A stretch of 64,000 nucleotides of DNA from the NCBI RefSeq assembly GCF_018967845.1, contig NZ_JAHLZZ010000001.1, positions 1,116,001-1,180,000 on the forward strand. Direction: 5' to 3'. A program made the translations under genes and the position numbers. Source of the DNA: Hymenobacter siberiensis. Lineage in GTDB: Bacteria > Bacteroidota > Bacteroidia > Cytophagales > Hymenobacteraceae. This document shows, one piece after another, positions 8,952 through 16,469 of the stretch; the first letter of the stretch is position 1; the number at the start of each line of letters is the position of its first letter. Below the pieces are notes generated by a model that was given only the letters and a program-made list of their open reading frames with translations, did not search any database and had not been told where the DNA came from.

Positions 8952-9177
8952 CGTTGCAAGAATAGCGTGTAAAAGAGAATTATACGGAACATTCTACCCT
9001 TGAGCCAACCCCGACCGGTGCGCCTTCAGGAATGATTGTGTTTCGATTTTGGTCCAATATAATCCATTTTAACTGCTAATTACCTGAAAGCCGCAAAAAG
9101 CGCTGGCCGGCTTAGCCAGCTGTATTGCGTAGCAATAGCCTTCTACGGCAGTCTGTCCGTTGCTAAAGACCTTATTA

Positions 9178-9798
9178 TCAGGCGTTCACCTTGGTGCGCA
9201 GGAAGCCCACCAGCACCTCCAGGCCGCGCTCGAAGTGGCGGTTGTTGGGAATAACGATATCGGCGTAATGCTTGTAGGGCGCGATAAACTGTTCGTAGGT
9301 GGGCGCTACGTGGTGCGTGTAGCGGTAGAGCACGTCGGCCAGGTCGTAGCCCCGCTCGTCGCGGTCGCGGATGATGCGGCGGTGCAGCTTCACATGCTCC
9401 TGGGCATCGATGTACACTTTCAGGTTGAGGAGCTTGGCGATTTCCTCGAAGTGAAACACAAAAATGCCCTCTACTACCACAATGGGGGCGGGCCGGAACA
9501 CCAGCTCCTGCGGCGTCACGGAGGCGTTATTGAAGGTATACTCCTTGCGACGCACCTCGTGGCCCTGGCTGATGCTGAGCACATCGGCCGCGTAAGCAGT
9601 GGCATCGATGCTGGCCGGCAGGTCGAAATTTTCAACCCCCATGTCGTCGCGCAGCTGTTTTTCGCGCGGGTGGTAATAATTGTCCTGCGAGATGAGGCAA
9701 ATCTGTTCCTCCGGGAATGCTTCCAGCAGCCGGCGCAGGAAGGTAGTTTTGCCAGAAGCGCTGCCGCCGGTAATGCCAATTAAGTAGGGGGTCTGCAT
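9178..9798 (-). CDS. udk: Uridine kinase
   Basis: Phosphorylates uridine and cytidine in the pyrimidine salvage pathway. The 206-residue product has the P-loop GGSASGKT at about residues 9-16, the QDNYYHPR substrate segment, and the RRIIRDRDERGYD lid region typical of uridine kinases; length is normal. I prefer the ATG at 9798 (MQTPYLIGITGG); a TTG three codons upstream lies inside the TACCTTTG candidate promoter. Confidence 0.95.
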   Translation of the reverse strand: MQTPYLIGITGGSASGKTTFLRRLLEAFPEEQICLISQDNYYHPREKQLRDDMGVENFDLPASIDATAYAADVLSISQGHEVRRKEYTFNNASVTPQELVFRPAPIVVVEGIFVFHFEEIAKLLNLKVYIDAQEHVKLHRRIIRDRDERGYDLADVLYRYTHHVAPTYEQFIAPYKHYADIVIPNNRHFERGLEVLVGFLRTKVNA

Positions 9799-9804
9799 AG
9801 CTGG

Positions 9805-9812
9805 CAAAGGTA
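9805..9812 (-). promoter_or_regulatory. Candidate -7 element very close to the udk start
   Basis: On the minus strand this reads TACCTTTG, matching TAnnTTTG. It ends 6 bases before the ATG at 9798, so if used it would give a leaderless or nearly leaderless udk mRNA. No convincing -33 element is visible. Confidence 0.3.
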
Positions 9813-9852
9813 GCAGTTGAGATGGAGAATATGGGGTAGGGGAGGAGGGATA

Positions 9853-9895
9853 AGCCGAACGTCATGCAGCGCGCAGCGAAGCATGACGTTCGGCT
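9853..9895. repeat. Perfect 15-bp hairpin between udk and rdgB
   Basis: Arms 9853-9867 (agccgaacgtcatgc) and 9881-9895 are exact complements around a 13-base GC-rich loop containing GCGCAGCGAA. It is a short member of the GTCATGC...GCATGAC hairpin family seen throughout the window and lies directly after the rdgB coding end. Confidence 0.75.
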
Positions 9896-9904
9896 CTATT
9901 GTTC

Positions 9905-10486
9905 CTACGCCTCATTCAAAAACGCCACCAGCCCGGCCACGGCCCGCGCCCGGTGGCTGATGCGGTTCTTCTCAGCCCCGCTCATTTCGGCAAACGTGCG
10001 GCCGTCGCCCTCGATGGGCGCAAACACGGGGTCGTAGCCGAAGCCGCCGGTGCCCCGCTGGTCTTCCGTAATACGGCCGGCTACTTCGCCCGCGAACTCG
10101 TGCATCGTGCCATCGGCCCCGGCCAGCGCCACCACCGTGCGGAAGCGGGCCGAGCGGTCGGGCTGGCCGGCCAGCTCCTGCAGGAGCTTGGCCACGTTGT
10201 CTTCGGCCAGGCGCTGGGGGCCGGCATAGCGGGCCGAGTACACGCCCGGCGCGCCGCCCAGGGCAATTACTTCCAGCCCGGTATCGTCGGCGAAGCAGGC
10301 CATGCCGTAGTGCTGGCGCACGTATTCGGCTTTCTGGCGGGCGTTGCCTTCCAGGGTGTCCTGGGTTTCGGGCAGTTCTTCGTGGCAGCCGATGTCGGCC
10401 AGGCTCAGCAGCTCCAGGCTGGCCGGCAGCAGCGGGCGGATTTCATCGAGCTTGTGGGCATTGTTGGAAGCGAAGCAGAGGCGCAT
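9905..10486 (-). CDS. rdgB: Non-canonical purine NTP pyrophosphatase
   Basis: RdgB/HAM1 hydrolyses ITP, dITP and XTP to monophosphates so that deaminated purines are not built into DNA and RNA. The 193-residue product begins with the family motif MRLCFASNNAHKLDEI, has the catalytic acidic segment CFADDTGLEV and the GYDPVF loop near residue 150, and ends with the SHRARA segment. Length is normal. It is flanked by hairpins on both sides and is probably monocistronic. Confidence 0.96.
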   Translation of the reverse strand: MRLCFASNNAHKLDEIRPLLPASLELLSLADIGCHEELPETQDTLEGNARQKAEYVRQHYGMACFADDTGLEVIALGGAPGVYSARYAGPQRLAEDNVAKLLQELAGQPDRSARFRTVVALAGADGTMHEFAGEVAGRITEDQRGTGGFGYDPVFAPIEGDGRTFAEMSGAEKNRISHRARAVAGLVAFLNEA

Positions 10487-10519
10487 GGATAAGGCGGGAT
10501 TGTTGATGAGGCCACAAAA

Positions 10520-10625
10520 GAACGTTATGCAGAGCGCAGCGAAGCATCTTTACCGCAATAGTAAATCCTGTCAATTGGATTACTGGCGGCGGGCAAGATG
10601 CTTCGCTGCGCTCTGCATGACGTTC
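10520..10625. repeat. Long hairpin element, 31-bp arms
   Basis: Arms 10520-10550 and 10595-10625 pair with one mismatch; the arm contains GCAGAGCGCAGCGAAGCAT. The 44-base spacer is unrelated. It belongs to the same family as the elements at 31.9 and 33.2 kb and looks like a small non-coding repeat element. Confidence 0.75.
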
Positions 10626-10655
10626 TGTAAAATGAAACGCGCCTGATGTTTCCCC

Positions 10656-11114
10656 CTACCGGAACATCGACTTGATAGTGCCCCAGGAGCGCTGCACGGC
10701 GCTGGGCGTGCCGGCCAGCCCGGTGAGGTAGCTCTGGTCGGCCCCGGGGCCGCGCACGGTGAGGCGATAAGTATAGGGGCCATTGCCGGCCGAAGGCGCG
10801 GGCGTGGTGCCGCCGGTGGTGCGGTACACGTTGGCATCGAGGTACTGGTAGTGGCGCATGCCGGTAACGGCGGTGGTATTCACTACGGTGTAGCTGGTTT
10901 CGGTGGCTCCCTTGCGGGCCAGCTCGAAGCCGGTGACATCGGTTTCTGTGTTCACCTCCCAGTCGACCTGCACCATGGCGCCGGAATAGGCCGCCGTGAA
11001 CACCGTGAGCGTGGCCGCATACACCACCGCCACGCTCCACAGTACCAGTAGCAGGGCTACGGGGCCGGAACGGCGCAACAGATGGCGAACGAGTACAGAT
11101 TTCAGCACACGCAA
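10656..11114 (-). CDS. Hypothetical protein with N-terminal membrane segment and Fn3-like fold
   Basis: The 152-residue product has a basic N-terminus, a membrane or signal segment at about 17-34 (PVALLLVLWSVAVVYAA) and a beta-rich C-terminal domain resembling a single fibronectin type III or T9SS-associated module (VDWEVNTETDVTGFELAR). That pattern is common in Bacteroidetes surface proteins. The start is uncertain: the first in-frame choices are TTG 11114 and GTG 11108. No homologue of known role is recognised. Confidence 0.55.
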   Translation of the reverse strand: MRVLKSVLVRHLLRRSGPVALLLVLWSVAVVYAATLTVFTAAYSGAMVQVDWEVNTETDVTGFELARKGATETSYTVVNTTAVTGMRHYQYLDANVYRTTGGTTPAPSAGNGPYTYRLTVRGPGADQSYLTGLAGTPSAVQRSWGTIKSMFR

Positions 11115-11227
11115 CGGGCCGGCCCCGAGTGTAGGTCGAATTCAAATGTACAACCTTTTCAGAAAGCCAACAAGCTCAGCCGCACGGGGTGGCGAGGGCC
11201 GTTGCGGCGAAAATATTGGACGCAGAG

Positions 11228-11258
11228 TTGGGTATTTCCGAGCTAAGCCGTACTTTTG
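11228..11258 (+). promoter_or_regulatory. Bacteroidetes-type promoter of the L31 gene
   Basis: TTG at 11228-11230 is followed after 20 bases by TACTTTTG at 11251-11258, a good match to the TTG/TAnnTTTG promoter of this phylum. Transcription would start near 11265, giving a 5' leader of about 45 bases. Confidence 0.6.
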
Positions 11259-11310
11259 CAGTCCCTTCCGCAAAATCGGCCGGGTTCAACTGGTAAAATA
11301 GGCCCTCGAT

Positions 11311-11580
11311 ATGAAAAAAGACACGCACCCCGAGTATCAGGAAGTAGTATTTCAGGACTCTTCTTCCGATTTCAAGTTCATCACGCGCTCGACGATGAAG
11401 CCGACCGACACCATTGTAATGGAAGACGGCAAAACGTACCCGCTGGTGAAAATCGAAGTTAGCTCCGCTTCGCACCCCTTCTACACCGGCAAAAACATGT
11501 TCATTGATACGGCCGGACGCGTGGAGAAATTCCGCAGCCGCTACGCCAAGAAAGAGCAGGCCAGCGCCAATAAAGAATAG
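11311..11580 (+). CDS. rpmE2: 50S ribosomal protein L31, type B
   Basis: An 89-residue ribosomal protein of the large subunit. It is the type B form: the zinc-binding cysteines of type A are absent, and the segments [16 protein letters not shown] and [21 protein letters not shown] are diagnostic. It has its own promoter and is followed by a strong terminator. Type B L31 often serves under zinc limitation in bacteria with both forms; in Bacteroidetes it is commonly the only copy, so a zinc role should not be assumed. Confidence 0.96.
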   Translation: MKKDTHPEYQEVVFQDSSSDFKFITRSTMKPTDTIVMEDGKTYPLVKIEVSSASHPFYTGKNMFIDTAGRVEKFRSRYAKKEQASANKE

Positions 11581-11592
11581 CTGCTTTTTAGC

Positions 11593-11745
11593 TTTTAGCC
11601 AATGGCTGATAGCTGTTAGCTTTTTAAAAACTCCTTTCGGGAATACCGAAAGGAGTTTTTTATTGGCCCTTTGCCAAGTCGCCTGCCGTAAATTTGGGTC
11701 TATTTCAAAAGAAGCTAACAGCTAACGGCTATTAGTTAATAGCTT
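11593..11745. repeat. Inverted repeat of AGCTGTTAGC words around the terminator
   Basis: The stretch at 11595-11620 and its partner at 11714-11743 contain complementary AGCTGTTAGC / GCTAACAGCT words plus diverged copies. They enclose the terminator at 11626-11660 and an intervening 50 bases. It is another low-complexity intergenic repeat, similar in style to those at 7.4 and 8.5 kb. Confidence 0.55.
11626..11660. terminator. Bidirectional intrinsic terminator after rpmE2
   Basis: A perfect 15-bp stem, aaaaactcctttcgg (11626-11640) with its complement at 11646-11660, closes a GAATA loop and is followed by a T-tract in both directions. Confidence 0.9.
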
Positions 11746-11752
11746 AAGAAAA

Positions 11753-12952
11753 ATGCACGTTCTCCTCTTCGACGACCCGGCCATTCGGCCGCACCTGCTG
11801 CCCTTCACCTTCACGCGGCCCGTGGCGGCGCTGCGTTGCGGCATTCTCACGCTGGCCGAAAAGTGGCAGCACCGGCTGGGGGTTGATGCCGTGGGCTACC
11901 TCACGCAGCCTTACCTACAGGCCAAGTATCCGGCCGGCGAGGTGAGCGGCCCGGCTCTTATCATCAACGGCGCGGTGTGCCCCGACGACCTGCTGACCAA
12001 GCAGGTGCAGGCCCTGCAGCCCGGCCAGGCCCTGTATTGCGACGAGCTGCTGGTGGCCGCGCACGTTGCCGATGCCTCGCTGGTGGCCGAACTCATTCAG
12101 GACGGCATCCCCGAAACCCGGCAGGTAGCTGAGCCCGTGACGGTGATTGACCGGCCGTGGCAGCTGTTTCTGCGCAACGGCGTGGAAATCCGCCGCGACT
12201 TCGCGCTCCTCACCAAGGGCCGCACCTCGCAGCCCGTGAACGACGCGCATACCATTGTGTATGGCGCCGAAAATATCTTCATTGAAGAAGGTGTGAAGAT
12301 TCGCGCCGCGATTCTTAATGCCGAGGACGGCCCGATTTACCTGGGTAAGAACTCGCAGGTGCACGAGGGGGCCATCATCAAAGGCCCGCTGGCGCTGTGC
12401 GAGGGCTCGCATATCAACGCCGGCGCTAAAATGCGCGGCGACAATACCGTGGGCCCGTTCTCGAAAGTGGGCGGCGAAGTGGGCAACAGCATCCTGATGG
12501 GCTACTCCAATAAGGGCCACGACGGCTACCTCGGCAACTCCGTCATCGGCGAGTGGTGCAACCTTGGGGCTGACACCAATACCTCGAACCTCAAGAACAA
12601 CTACGCGCCCGTCAAAATCTGGAGCCACGCCGCCAAGCGCTTCGTGGATACCGGCCAGACCTTCTGCGGCCTGATGATGGGTGACCACAGCAAGTGTGGC
12701 ATCAACACCATGTTCAACACCGGCACGGTGGTGGGCGTGGGGGCCAATATTTTCGGGGCCGGCTTCCCGCGCACCTTCATCCCGAGCTTCAGCTGGGGCG
12801 GCGCGGCGGGCTTCGAAACCTTCAAGCTGCCGAAGGTGAACGAAGTGGCTGAGCGGGTGATGGCCCGACGTGGCCTGCCGTATGATGCAGTGGAGCAGGG
12901 AATTATGGCTAAGGTGTTTGAAGACACCAAAGCCGACCGAAACGATGTCTGA
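11753..12952 (+). CDS. Alternative bacterial GlmU: putative sugar-phosphate nucleotidyltransferase/acetyltransferase
   Basis: The 399-residue product starts with VLLFDDPAIRPHLLPFTFTRPVA, the signature of the alternative GlmU family of Bacteroidetes, and continues into a left-handed beta helix (about 180-390) made of hexapeptide-like repeats such as GAIIKGPLALCEGSHINAG. By family knowledge it would form GlcNAc-1-P and UDP-GlcNAc for cell-wall synthesis; the reaction is not proved by the sequence. Its TGA stop lies inside the left arm of the GGATT-periodic repeat that starts the GxxExxY cassette. Confidence 0.85.
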   Translation: MHVLLFDDPAIRPHLLPFTFTRPVAALRCGILTLAEKWQHRLGVDAVGYLTQPYLQAKYPAGEVSGPALIINGAVCPDDLLTKQVQALQPGQALYCDELLVAAHVADASLVAELIQDGIPETRQVAEPVTVIDRPWQLFLRNGVEIRRDFALLTKGRTSQPVNDAHTIVYGAENIFIEEGVKIRAAILNAEDGPIYLGKNSQVHEGAIIKGPLALCEGSHINAGAKMRGDNTVGPFSKVGGEVGNSILMGYSNKGHDGYLGNSVIGEWCNLGADTNTSNLKNNYAPVKIWSHAAKRFVDTGQTFCGLMMGDHSKCGINTMFNTGTVVGVGANIFGAGFPRTFIPSFSWGGAAGFETFKLPKVNEVAERVMARRGLPYDAVEQGIMAKVFEDTKADRNDV

Positions 12953-12997
12953 ACCGCGGATTTATCGGATTCGTCGGATTCGTCGGATTTTGTGGGC
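12948..12997. repeat. Left inverted-repeat arm of the GxxExxY cassette
   Basis: Reads TCTGAACCGCGGATT followed by three more GGATT words at nine-base spacing, ending in TTTTGTGGG. Compared with the right arm it has one extra nine-base CGTCGGATT unit. It overlaps the stop codon of the upstream glmU-like gene. Confidence 0.8.
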
Positions 12998-13045
12998 GAA
13001 GCGGTAGTTCCTACAGTCAGTTGCCGTGCATTTCTCTTTTCTGCC

Positions 13046-13441
13046 ATGCTCCTTCAGAATAAATATCAGGCGATAACTGGGTTGGTTATCGGTTGTGCGA
13101 TGGAAGTACATAAAACATTGGGAAGCGGATTCCAAGAGGTTATCTACCAGCGCAGCTTGGCAGTTGAGATGGAAAAGGCCGGGTTGGTTTTCGGTCGGGA
13201 AGTAGAGATGCCTCTTTTTTATAAGGGCGTGGACGTAGGCTCGCGCCGGGTCGACTTTCTGGTTGCAGTGCTGGTTGAGTTAAAAGCGCTGCACGAAATC
13301 ACGCCAACGCACCACGCCCAAATCATCAACTACCTCGAAGCCTATCAATTGGAAGTCGGTCTGCTCATCAACTTTGGCGAACGCAGTCTTCGCTTCAAAC
13401 GATTCATCAAAGCCCCACGCCCCTTGCGCCCAAACGTATAA
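13046..13441 (+). CDS. GxxExxY protein (PD-(D/E)XK nuclease fold)
   Basis: The 131-residue product carries the name-giving motif in GSGFQEVIYQ (about residues 26-35) and a nuclease-like core: Asp in SRRVDFLV (about residue 72) followed by VELKA, an ExK pair. Terminal features GLLINFGERSLRFKR are also standard for the family. Function is unknown; the fold suggests a nuclease or a relic of one. I chose ATG 13046 because LLQNKYQAITGLVIG is the usual family start. The gene lies alone between inverted repeat arms, wedged between glmU and holB, and has lower G+C than its neighbours, which fits an inserted cassette. Confidence 0.9.
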   Translation: MLLQNKYQAITGLVIGCAMEVHKTLGSGFQEVIYQRSLAVEMEKAGLVFGREVEMPLFYKGVDVGSRRVDFLVAVLVELKALHEITPTHHAQIINYLEAYQLEVGLLINFGERSLRFKRFIKAPRPLRPNV

Positions 13442-13480
13442 AAGCTTTCTTCAAACCTCGCCAACCAGAAGTACAATCGG

Positions 13481-13520
13481 CCACAAAATCCGACCAATCC
13501 GATAAATCCGCGGTTCAGAT
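13481..13520. repeat. Right inverted-repeat arm of the GxxExxY cassette
   Basis: The reverse complement reads TCTGAACCGCGGATTTATCGGATT and so on to TTTTGTGGCCGATT, matching the left arm perfectly over its first 24 bases. The arm ends within the first bases of the holB start codon (ATG at 13519), so the repeat forms the immediate upstream region of holB. Confidence 0.8.
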
Positions 13521-14655
13521 GACCTTCGCTGATATTCCCAACCAGTCCGCCGTTAAAGCCCTACTGCGCCAATCCGTGGCGCGGCAGCACGTGGCGCACG
13601 CCCAGCTTTTCCGGGGGCAGGAGGGCGGCGCGGCGCTGGCCCTAGCCCTCGCCTACGCCCAGTTCCTGAACTGCGAAGCCCGTGCCCCCGACGCCGACGA
13701 CAGTTGCGGCCACTGCCCGGCCTGCACCAAAACGGCCAAGCTCGCCCACCCTGATTTGAACTTCATCGTGCCCGTGACCACCACTAAGTCGGTGGCCAAG
13801 GACGCGGTGAGCAGTAAGTTCATGGGCGAGTGGCGAGCATTCGTGCTCGACAATCCCTACCAGGGCCTCAACGACTGGATGCAGCACATCGGGGCCGAAA
13901 ACAAGCAGGGCAACATCAGCAAGGACGAGGCCGTGCAGATTTTGAAGCTGGTGAGCCTGAAAGCGTTCGAGGCCCGCTTCAAAATAGTAATTCTCTGGCT
14001 GCCCGAACTCATGCACCCCGCCGCCGCCAACGCCGTGCTGAAATTGCTGGAGGAGCCGCCGCCCGCTACCATTTTCCTGCTGGTGAGCCATGCGCCCGAG
14101 CAGCTCATGCCCACCATCATCAGCCGGGTGCAGCCGGTGGTGGTGCGCCCGTTTTCGGAGGATGACATCACCGATTTCCTGCACGAGCACTACCAGGTGC
14201 CCGAAGTGAAAGCCCGCCAGGTCGCCCAGCTGGCCGAAGGCAGCCTGGGCGCGGCCATCGCCAGCCGCGACGCCAACGCTGACCACGACTACTTCGAGTT
14301 TTTTAGCGGCTGGATGCGCCTGTGCTTCAGCTACGGCAACAAGGCTGGCGAAATTCTGAAGAAGAGCGAGGAATTTCAGAAGCTGGGCCGCGAAAACCAG
14401 AAGGAGCTGCTTAGCTATTCGCTGGGGCTGGTGCGCAAAGTGCTGCTGTTCGGCATTGACCCAAAATTCGTGCCCCACCTGGCCACCGGTGAGCAGCAAT
14501 TTGTGACCGGCTTCGCCAAATTTGTGACGCCCCGCAACGCCGATTTATTAACCAGAGAGCTGACCGATGCCCACTACCACATCGAGCGCAACGCCAACGC
14601 CAAAATGGTGTTTGTGGATAGCTCGCTGCGGCTGGGCGGCTTTTTAAGAGTTTGA
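13519..14655 (+). CDS. holB: DNA polymerase III subunit delta prime
   Basis: Part of the clamp-loader complex that places the sliding clamp on DNA. The 378-residue product has the AAA+ layout of delta prime: a degenerate P-loop (GQEGGAALALA in place of GxxGxGK), a zinc-binding cluster around residues 53-75 (Cys in NCEAR, SCGHCPAC), a Walker B-like segment ending LPELMHPAAANAVLKLLEE, and the sensor 1 motif SHAPEQLMPTIISR. Loss of the ATP-binding lysine is normal for delta prime. Its ATG touches the right arm of the upstream repeat, so that repeat may have replaced the original leader. Confidence 0.93.
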   Translation: MTFADIPNQSAVKALLRQSVARQHVAHAQLFRGQEGGAALALALAYAQFLNCEARAPDADDSCGHCPACTKTAKLAHPDLNFIVPVTTTKSVAKDAVSSKFMGEWRAFVLDNPYQGLNDWMQHIGAENKQGNISKDEAVQILKLVSLKAFEARFKIVILWLPELMHPAAANAVLKLLEEPPPATIFLLVSHAPEQLMPTIISRVQPVVVRPFSEDDITDFLHEHYQVPEVKARQVAQLAEGSLGAAIASRDANADHDYFEFFSGWMRLCFSYGNKAGEILKKSEEFQKLGRENQKELLSYSLGLVRKVLLFGIDPKFVPHLATGEQQFVTGFAKFVTPRNADLLTRELTDAHYHIERNANAKMVFVDSSLRLGGFLRV

Positions 14656-14668
14656 GCAAATTGAAAAC

Positions 14669-14706
14669 AGCACGTCATGCTTCGGCTGCCCTCAGCATGA
14701 CGTGCT
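14669..14706. repeat. Perfect 13-bp hairpin between holB and hemC
   Basis: Arms 14669-14681 (agcacgtcatgct) and 14694-14706 are exact complements with a 12-base loop. It is a short GTCATGC family hairpin and may end or stabilise the holB transcript. Confidence 0.7.
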
Positions 14707-14724
14707 AACGACCCCAAACAAACC

Positions 14725-15651
14725 ATGACCATCCGCCTCGCCACCCGCGCCAGCCGCCTCGCCCTCTGGCAGACCGAGCACGTTGCCCAACTGCTGCAAA
14801 AAGCCGGTTTCGAAACCGAAATCGTGCCCATGCAAACCACCGGCGATGCCGTGCAGGACCGCAGCCTGGCCAAAATCGGCTCCAAAGGCGTATTCACCGA
14901 AGAACTGGAGGCCAGCCTTCTGCGCCACGAAACCCACCTCGCCGTGCACTCGGCCAAAGACGTGCAAAGCAGCATCCCGCGCGAGCTGGAGCTGCTGGCC
15001 TTCCTGGAGCGCGAAAAAGTGAATGACGTGGTGCTCAGCTTCGACGAGAACTTTTCCCTCGACAAGCCGGGCATTGTGCTGGGTACCAGCAGCACCCGCC
15101 GCAAGGCCCAGCTGCGCCGCTTCTACCCCAATGTCACCACCGCCGAAGCCCGGGGCAACCTCCAAACCCGCCTGCGCAAGCTCGAAGAAGGCCAGTTTGA
15201 TGCCCTGGTGCTGGCCTACGCCGGCGTGCACCGCATGGGCTACGAGCACCTGGTGCGCCACACGCTGCCCGCCCACCAGTTTGTGCCCGCCACCGGCCAG
15301 GGCAGCATCGCCATCGAGTGCGCCGCCGACCTGGACGAAGCCCTGAAAGCCCGCCTAAAAGCTGCCCTCGACCACGCCGCCACCCATGCCTGCCTGCTGG
15401 CCGAGCGCGCCTTTCTGCACACCATGGAAGGCGGGTGCAGCATCCCGTCCTTCGCCCTGGCCACGCTCGACGGCGACCGGCTGCGGCTGCATGGCGGCCT
15501 CATCAGCCTCGGCGGCGAGGAGTACGTGGAGGAAATCCAGACCGTCGAAACTACCGCTGAAGCCCTGGCGCTGGGCACCTCGGTGGCCGATGCCGTGCTG
15601 GGGCGCGGGGGGCGCGAAATTCTGGCCAGCATCCGCGAACACCGCGGCTAG
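14725..15651 (+). CDS. hemC: Porphobilinogen deaminase (hydroxymethylbilane synthase)
   Basis: Joins four porphobilinogen molecules into hydroxymethylbilane in haem synthesis. The 308-residue product begins with IRLATRASRLALWQ, has the catalytic region VHSAKDVQSS (Asp84 region), the phosphate-binding GTSSTRRKAQLRRFYP, and the dipyrromethane cofactor Cys238 in EGGCSIPSFA. Length is normal. It follows holB after a short hairpin and is not next to other hem genes. Confidence 0.97.
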   Translation: MTIRLATRASRLALWQTEHVAQLLQKAGFETEIVPMQTTGDAVQDRSLAKIGSKGVFTEELEASLLRHETHLAVHSAKDVQSSIPRELELLAFLEREKVNDVVLSFDENFSLDKPGIVLGTSSTRRKAQLRRFYPNVTTAEARGNLQTRLRKLEEGQFDALVLAYAGVHRMGYEHLVRHTLPAHQFVPATGQGSIAIECAADLDEALKARLKAALDHAATHACLLAERAFLHTMEGGCSIPSFALATLDGDRLRLHGGLISLGGEEYVEEIQTVETTAEALALGTSVADAVLGRGGREILASIREHRG

Positions 15652-15741
15652 GGGCTGTTTGGTGCGGCCCGGGCGCTTGGTCGGGGCCTGCAAATCCACG
15701 TAGTTTTGGGGCATTAACCCCGTATTTCTGATTTTTATTTT

Positions 15742-16395
15742 ATGAAATCCTTTCTTTTCTCCTGGGCTAGTACGCTGTTTCTGGCCCTGTTGTGGCTGAC
15801 TTCTCCCTCCTTCGCGGCTGACAAGCCGGCCAAGCCCGCCAGGCATAAAAACAAGGATGAAGTCGTAACCATCACCACGGCTCAGGGGACTATTCGCCTG
15901 GTTTTGTTCGATGACACGCCTCTGCACAAAGCCAATTTTCTGAAGAAAGCCAAGAGCGGATTTTACAACGGCACCAGCTTTCACCGCGTTATCGACGGCT
16001 TCATGATTCAGGGCGGCGATGCCAATTCCAAAGATGCCGACCCCAGCAACGACGGCCTGGGCCAGCCCAACGAAGGCACTGTTCCCGCCGAGCTCGCGCC
16101 TGGCCACAAGCACAACTACGGTTCCCTGGCTGCGGCCCGCATGGGTGGCCCGGCCGGTACGCCCAGCAGCATCACGCAATTTTACTTGGTTGAGAACCAC
16201 GACGGTGTCCATTTTCTCGATGGCCAGTACACCGTTTTCGGCCAGGTAATTCAGGGTCTCAGCGTAATTGATAAAATTGCAAAGCTCCCCAAAGATGGCC
16301 GCGACCACCCCCTGGCCGACGCCAAAATGACCATGAAAGTGGAGAAGATGCGACGTAAGAAAATCACGAAAGAATACGGCTATACCTATCCGTAA
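15742..16395 (+). CDS. Secreted cyclophilin-type peptidyl-prolyl isomerase
   Basis: Catalyses cis-trans isomerisation of prolyl bonds, here probably in the periplasm. A signal peptide occupies residues 1-26 (ending PSFAA), followed by a lysine-rich linker and a cyclophilin domain (about 35-205) with FHRVIDGFMIQGGD and the QFYLVENHDGVHFLDGQYTV core. The active-site Arg in FHRVI is present; the Trp of human cyclophilin A is replaced, as in many bacterial enzymes. The C-terminal tail is basic. Confidence 0.93.
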   Translation: MKSFLFSWASTLFLALLWLTSPSFAADKPAKPARHKNKDEVVTITTAQGTIRLVLFDDTPLHKANFLKKAKSGFYNGTSFHRVIDGFMIQGGDANSKDADPSNDGLGQPNEGTVPAELAPGHKHNYGSLAAARMGGPAGTPSSITQFYLVENHDGVHFLDGQYTVFGQVIQGLSVIDKIAKLPKDGRDHPLADAKMTMKVEKMRRKKITKEYGYTYP

Positions 16396-16469
16396 AGCAC
16401 TGAGGTATCGTGCTGATTATCAGCATAGGTGAGGGTATTAGGTAATAACTGATTGCAATGGCGTACCGC

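Noticed and set aside
12948..13520. GxxExxY cassette as a classical insertion sequence
   Set aside because: The gene is not a transposase, the arms are periodic rather than simple terminal repeats, and no clear target-site duplication is seen.
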